Source: Azospirillum doebereinerae (lineage in GTDB: Bacteria; Pseudomonadota; Alphaproteobacteria; Azospirillales; Azospirillaceae). Taken from it: 64,000 nt of DNA. Where the stretch lies: NCBI RefSeq assembly GCF_003989665.1, contig NZ_RZIJ01000010.1, positions 149,926-213,925 on the forward strand, given 5' to 3'. The position numbers were made by a program, and so were the translations under genes. Of the stretch, positions 60,656-64,000 are shown one piece after another. The notes beneath the pieces were generated by a model. It worked only from the letters and a program-made list of their open reading frames with translations. It did no database searches and was not told the DNA's origin. How positions within the stretch are numbered: position 1 is the first letter of the stretch; each line of letters starts with the position of its first letter.

Positions 60656-60914
60656 GATGCCTTGCCCCCTGTCTCGTTTGCCTCTAGACCCTGCTTTGAT
60701 GCACTGTCTTGCAATTACCGTCAACCCAAATAAGACGCAGGAAGCCTAGGCTTGGGTGTCTCGCGCAAATGCCTTGCATGGGTTAACCCTATCAGGACGA
60801 CATTTCGCGCATGAACCTCCAGCCGGTTCGCCATCACTAGCGCATTAACCTTGAGAACACTTCATTTCGGAGGTAGATACGCAGTCATATTCGCTTGAAA
60901 GGAGAACCATTGAC

Positions 60915-61937
60915 ATGAACGTGACCATTGGAGTGCCGGAAAGGCTGGATTTAAGTGGTTCCTTACAGTTCGCTCGCCAGCTTCTCGCGCTTTCAGAGGC
61001 TGACTGCTACACGTTCGACTTCGAGCATATGTCTTGGACCGAGCCCTTCGGTATGCTCTATGCGTCTGAGGCAATTAAGCATTTAATGAAGCGATTTCCC
61101 GGAGCCAAATTCCTAGTGAAAAATTATGAAAGCCATGGCTATCCGGGGCACATGGGCTTCTTTCAAGCGTTCGGCTTAGACTTTGGGAAGAAACCCGGTG
61201 CGGCAACCGGGGGAGATAATTACCTGCCGCTTACCGAACTCAGTATTGCCGCCATGTACCGTGAGGCACGTGAGCGCGATGTTGCTGTCGGTGAAATTGT
61301 TGATGAGCACGCAGCAAGGCTTGCGGCAGTTCTCACTAGACATGCGGCCGGCGCACTTTTTGAAACCGTCCAGTATGCCCTCCGCGAGATAATGCGGAAC
61401 ACTGCGGAACATGCCCGAGCACCAACACTAAGTTATTGCGCTCAATATTGGCCACAGAAAGACAGAGTGCAAATTGGGATTATAGATGCCGGGGTTGGCA
61501 TCAGAGAAACACTGTCTAAAAATCCATTCTTACATATTGAAAGCGAATGTGATGCTTTGAAGCTTGCTGTAATGCCGGGAGTTTCTGGGAAAATGTATCA
61601 AGGCGTCGAAGTGAAGCCTTACGATGTCTGGCAAAATTCTGGGTATGGTCTATATATGATTAGCCGTATTTGCCGGAATGCCGGAAGTTTCCTAATTTCA
61701 AGCAAAGAGGGGACACTTGGCATACTGAAAGATAAACACGAAAGCCAAGCTATGAATTTGCTCCCCGGCACCGGCATCAGATTGCTTCTCAATCCCTCGA
61801 AGTTCATGGCTTTAAAGCCACAACTTCAGATATTCGCGAAGGAAGGGCAGGAAGTGGCGGCGCAGGTGAAAGGTGCGCAGACTATCAAGGCGTCCGCCGC
61901 ATCAATGATGCTTCACAACCAAGAAGTTACGGCATAG
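60915..61937 (+). CDS. STAS-like plus GHKL ATP-binding protein of unknown role
   Basis: The 340-residue product has an N-terminal alpha/beta region (residues about 1-95; for example CYTFDFEHMSWTEPFGMLYA) resembling STAS-type anti-sigma antagonist folds, and a C-terminal GHKL ATPase of the histidine kinase/anti-sigma type. The ATP-site boxes are visible: N box ALREIMRNTAEHA, G1 box IIDAGVGI, and G2-like NSGYGLYMISRI. There is no phospho-acceptor His domain or membrane segment, so it is not an ordinary sensor kinase. Composition is visibly more AT-rich than the core genome, with many unusual codons such as TTA, AAA and ATA, indicating transfer. AGGAG precedes ATG 60915. No partner gene is adjacent. 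Its function is unknown. Confidence 0.75.
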   Translation: MNVTIGVPERLDLSGSLQFARQLLALSEADCYTFDFEHMSWTEPFGMLYASEAIKHLMKRFPGAKFLVKNYESHGYPGHMGFFQAFGLDFGKKPGAATGGDNYLPLTELSIAAMYREARERDVAVGEIVDEHAARLAAVLTRHAAGALFETVQYALREIMRNTAEHARAPTLSYCAQYWPQKDRVQIGIIDAGVGIRETLSKNPFLHIESECDALKLAVMPGVSGKMYQGVEVKPYDVWQNSGYGLYMISRICRNAGSFLISSKEGTLGILKDKHESQAMNLLPGTGIRLLLNPSKFMALKPQLQIFAKEGQEVAAQVKGAQTIKASAASMMLHNQEVTA

Positions 61938-61960
61938 ATATTCCCGCCTTCTACCCTCAA

Positions 61961-61997
61961 GATGGGGCGCTTTAGTTCTGAAGGCGCTCCATCATTT
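61961..61997 (+). terminator. Possible terminator after STAS-GHKL gene
   Basis: GATGGGGCGCTTT and AAGGCGCTCCATC form an imperfect stem around a seven-base loop, followed by ATTTC, 23 bases past the stop codon. Confidence 0.45.
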
Positions 61998-62313
61998 CAA
62001 GAATGCACACCTAATCCATAAAAATGCGTGCTCCGATCTGTATTTTCATCGAAGCGCTGTGGCGCGAGAGTTCGCTTGGTGCTTGAAATCTCTAGTGCAC
62101 AGGAAGATTATTGGTTTCCCACACTGTCCTGTTACCAAGATTTCTGGCTTCGCCGACTGGCCGTGTTGGCTCCGCCAGCGCCTAATTCCCCCACCCTTTG
62201 AGAACCCGCAATTCACCCACCCTTAGGCGGACGGCCCCATGCCGCCTCTCAGGACCAGGGCACCGGAGAAGCCGGTAAGCGGGTCAACCCACTCTCAAAG
62301 GACGAACAACGAT
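61998..62313 (+). other. Intergenic region in island
   Basis: About 315 bases without a clear gene. It includes AT-rich sequence near 62,010-62,110 that could hold a promoter, and two similar GGCTTCGCC/GGCTCCGCC stretches near 62,147 and 62,170. No other structure is recognised. Confidence 0.35.
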
Positions 62314-62823
62314 ATGCACATTCCGAAGATTTCCACTCTCCGCCGGGAACCCCTCTGGCGGGACAAGCAAGGCGTTACCGTGGCCGCTATGGCGGAACGC
62401 TGGGGTATAGCCGACTCCACCCTGAGGGCGCTCTTGGATCACCACGGGTTCCTAGATACGGTCCCCTATGGCGGACAACAGCGAAGGGCACTGGTGCCGG
62501 ACAATGTGTTCCATGCTGGGTACGGACATAACGTCATCCCCGGCAAAGGGTCTGGGGTATTCCAGGGGGATAAATCAACAATCATCTTCCCCGTCTTCTA
62601 TGAAGAGGTGTTGGATAATATCTGGTGGTGTCTGGACCATGCAGGGATCACTGAAATGGCTTCCAACATTGATAATAAGAAATGGCGATTGAACTATCTC
62701 CTTAGCGACCATGGATACCTACCGAATACCGAAATATCTTTGCTGTCTGGTTATACGGTTAATGGTGTGTCCGTAGCGAGACTTCGGAGGCAGGGAGAGC
62801 AAAGGGAGATGTTGGCAGCCTGA
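62314..62823 (+). CDS. Unknown island protein, possibly DNA-binding
   Basis: The 169-residue product is not recognised. Near the N-terminus, GVTVAAMAERWGIADSTLRALL resembles a helix-turn-helix, and a second similar helix pair is possible at the end (NGVSVARLRRQGEQREML). The middle holds aromatic-rich sequence (IIFPVFYEEVLDNIWWCLDH). ATG 62314 has AGGA eight to ten bases upstream, and the composition is intermediate. Its place among phage-type genes suggests a phage regulator or replication protein, but this is only context. Confidence 0.6.
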   Translation: MHIPKISTLRREPLWRDKQGVTVAAMAERWGIADSTLRALLDHHGFLDTVPYGGQQRRALVPDNVFHAGYGHNVIPGKGSGVFQGDKSTIIFPVFYEEVLDNIWWCLDHAGITEMASNIDNKKWRLNYLLSDHGYLPNTEISLLSGYTVNGVSVARLRRQGEQREMLAA

Positions 62824-62860
62824 GGGCTATAATAACTTACGAACCAACTTTTCCCCTCAG

Positions 62861-63275
62861 TCACGCCAGCGCCACCAAGGCCGCATCGTCCGCAGCAAGC
62901 CGCAGGGCTTCCGCGAAGGTCTGAGGCACCCGGAACGCCGGTTGTGCCTGCACCAGATCACCGCGGCGATACGCGGCGAACACCCGGACCAGGGTTACCC
63001 GAACCTCCTTCGCCTTTTCGGTACGGGAGAACATGGCGACCAAAAGGGCCTGTTCTTCGTTCAGATAGTAGGCTTTGCCGGGGCGGCCACCGCGGGGACC
63101 GGGGGTTATGGGGCGACTCCCGCAAACCTCCGAAGCCTTCAAGCTCTGCCCGGTTCGGAATGATAATGTCCTTACGGATATCGTTCGGGCGGGCCATACC
63201 AAGGGCCGCCGCAAGCTCCGTGTGCAGAACACGGGGTTCACCTTCAACGGCGGTAACGCAAATCAGGTCGTTCAT
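62861..63275 (-). pseudogene. Phage antirepressor-like gene broken by a frameshift
   Basis: The frame beginning at ATG 63275 (MNDLICVTAVEGEPRVLHTE, LAAALGMARPNDIRK) is lost near 63,120 and the protein resumes in another frame as GPRGGRPGKAYYLNEEQALL and VAMFSRTEKAKEVRVTLVRV, ending at 62861. Together these form one continuous domain of the phage antirepressor/Rha-like type, whose conserved GRPG-YYLNEEQALL-FSRTEKA core is obvious. Neither part alone starts or ends properly, so the gene is broken, or a sequence error lies near 63,110-63,130. If intact it would be a DNA-binding phage regulator of about 135 residues. Confidence 0.75.
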
Positions 63276-63443
63276 GGTCCGGGAGACCTTCAGGAAGCCC
63301 GTGGGCGACTCGCTGAAGGCCCTTGGCGTGGGCGTGGCTACATGGTAGCGGGCAATGGTAGGGACGCGGTAGTGATCCCCTGGGGGGCGCTTATGGGCCT
63401 CCCTCCATCACCCATCACATTGGCGGCTTGTCCCTTAAACCGA

Positions 63444-63739
63444 TTAAGGTACTCCGCCGTCCTTGCGGATCGCGGGCAACACGTCCCGCGTCACCCAATC
63501 CTGAAACTTGCGGGCCTCGGGCTTGTCCGAACGCATCACCAGCTTGTAAAGGCCAGACTCCGTTATGGTGTAGAGAGACTGCATCCCGCCACGGGTATCA
63601 ATCCGATTGAACCCCTTTTCATCGTCGGTCAGGGGGCGCAGGGCCTCGGTGGTGTTGCGCAGTCCAAGGCATGTGAAACGTCCTTCGCCACGAACCACGG
63701 CGCCCCGTTGATTTCCAGGGTGCGGACAGGAACGGCCAT
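63444..63739 (-). pseudogene. Bro-N antirepressor gene broken by a frameshift
   Basis: From ATG 63739 the frame reads MAVPVRTLEINGAPWFVAKD, the typical Bro-N beginning, but shifts near 63,670; the downstream frame then gives CLGLRNTTEALRPLTDDEKG, GMQSLYTITESGLYKLVMRS and ARKFQDWVTRDVLPAIRKDG, the standard Bro-N core and end. The whole would be about 98 residues of Bro-N, used by phage antirepressors and baculovirus Bro proteins for DNA binding. No C-terminal domain follows. A second Bro-N start lies immediately upstream. Confidence 0.78.
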
Positions 63740-63920
63740 GGTGGCGGTTCCGGCGGGCAGACCTAGAGTGATCCGATCAATGTTGCGACGCTCATCGGTG
63801 GAAAGCTTCGCTTATGCGCTCCGTTGATTTTTCGCGGACAGTCCAAGGCATCGGTAAATGCCGATCCCCACGAACCAAGGCGCCCTGTCGAGTTCAACGG
63901 TGCGGATGCTGATCGGGCCG
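63740..63920 (-). pseudogene. Second Bro-N fragment with internal stop codon
   Basis: Read on the minus strand, ISIRTVELDRAPWFVGIGIY and RCLGLSAKNQRSA resemble a Bro-N start, then TAA at 63,812-63,814 interrupts, and the same frame continues AKLSTDERRNIDRITLGLPA into the ATG of the next gene. About 70 bases are closely similar to the copy at 63,658-63,733, so this is a duplicated, decayed Bro-N domain. Its start lies in or beyond the GCGGAG repeat at the window edge. Confidence 0.65.
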
Positions 63921-64000
63921 GCGGAGGCGGAGGCGGAGGCGGAGGCGGAGGCGGAGGCGGAGGCGGAGGCGGAGGCGGAGGCGGAGGCGGAGGCGGAGGC
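63921..64000. repeat. Tandem hexanucleotide array (GCGGAG)n, reaching window end
   Basis: Thirteen perfect units of GCGGAG plus a part unit run to the last base. On the minus strand they encode alternating Ser and Ala in frame with the Bro-N fragment. The true array length cannot be seen. Confidence 0.95.

Noticed and set aside
1..64000. CRISPR array
   Set aside because: No regularly spaced direct repeats of CRISPR length, and no cas genes, were found. The only tandem array is the hexamer at the right edge.

Overview
The window looks like chromosomal DNA of a GC-rich alphaproteobacterium, most likely an Azospirillum-like member of the Rhodospirillales. This is inferred from gene content (zapA next to an alphaproteobacterial 6S RNA, a PopZ polar organiser, a class I DhnA-type aldolase, a DUF4164 protein), from the very high GC with strong third-position GC bias, and from the overall gene style. 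No database search was possible, so the taxonomic call is a judgement.

Positions 1-59,553 are mostly ordinary core genome. From the left: the 6S RNA/zapA/DUF4164 group; a central-carbon pair (transketolase, GAPDH) ending in a clear terminator; two large TPR-glycosyltransferase genes; a HicB-like orphan; class I fructose-bisphosphate aldolase coupled to a ThiE-like gene and a TSUP transporter; a FadL-type porin; the EF-P pair epmA and efp with a small RTX protein between them; an inositol monophosphatase; a three-gene envelope cluster (OmpA-like, MotA/ExbB-like, MotB/OmpA-like); thrC coupled to an M16 peptidase; a GH5 cellulase without a signal peptide; patatin; a SpoU-type RNA methyltransferase coupled to a SUV3-like helicase; mntH and slyX; a copper oxidase with a small His/Cys-rich secreted protein; an MFS/AraC pair; the alpha-2-macroglobulin/PBP1C operon; LysR and YeiH; moeA; a von Willebrand protein; an HD hydrolase; a third TPR-glycosyltransferase; valS; popZ; and the pcm-rhodanese-tolC run that ends at tRNA-Cys.

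Immediately right of tRNA-Cys (59,554-64,000) the character changes. Gene density falls, base composition becomes visibly more AT-rich (most clearly in 60,915-62,100), and the genes are mobile-element types: a Pin/Hin-type serine recombinase, a STAS-like plus GHKL ATPase, a small DNA-binding-like protein of unknown family, and phage antirepressor genes broken by frameshifts and a stop codon. The window ends inside an array of the hexamer GCGGAG that reads as Ala-Ser repeats in frame with a decayed Bro-N domain. I read this as the tRNA-side end of a decaying prophage or genomic island; its other end lies outside the window.

The themes most worth a second look are: a family of three proteins with a shared N-terminal TPR module but different sugar-transfer domains, one of them also fused to a methyltransferase; a 22-proline run in PopZ in a genome stretch that also carries efp and epmA; two copies of a palindrome-ended intergenic repeat in opposite orientation; and the island with its unassigned STAS-GHKL ATPase and duplicated, broken Bro-N genes.
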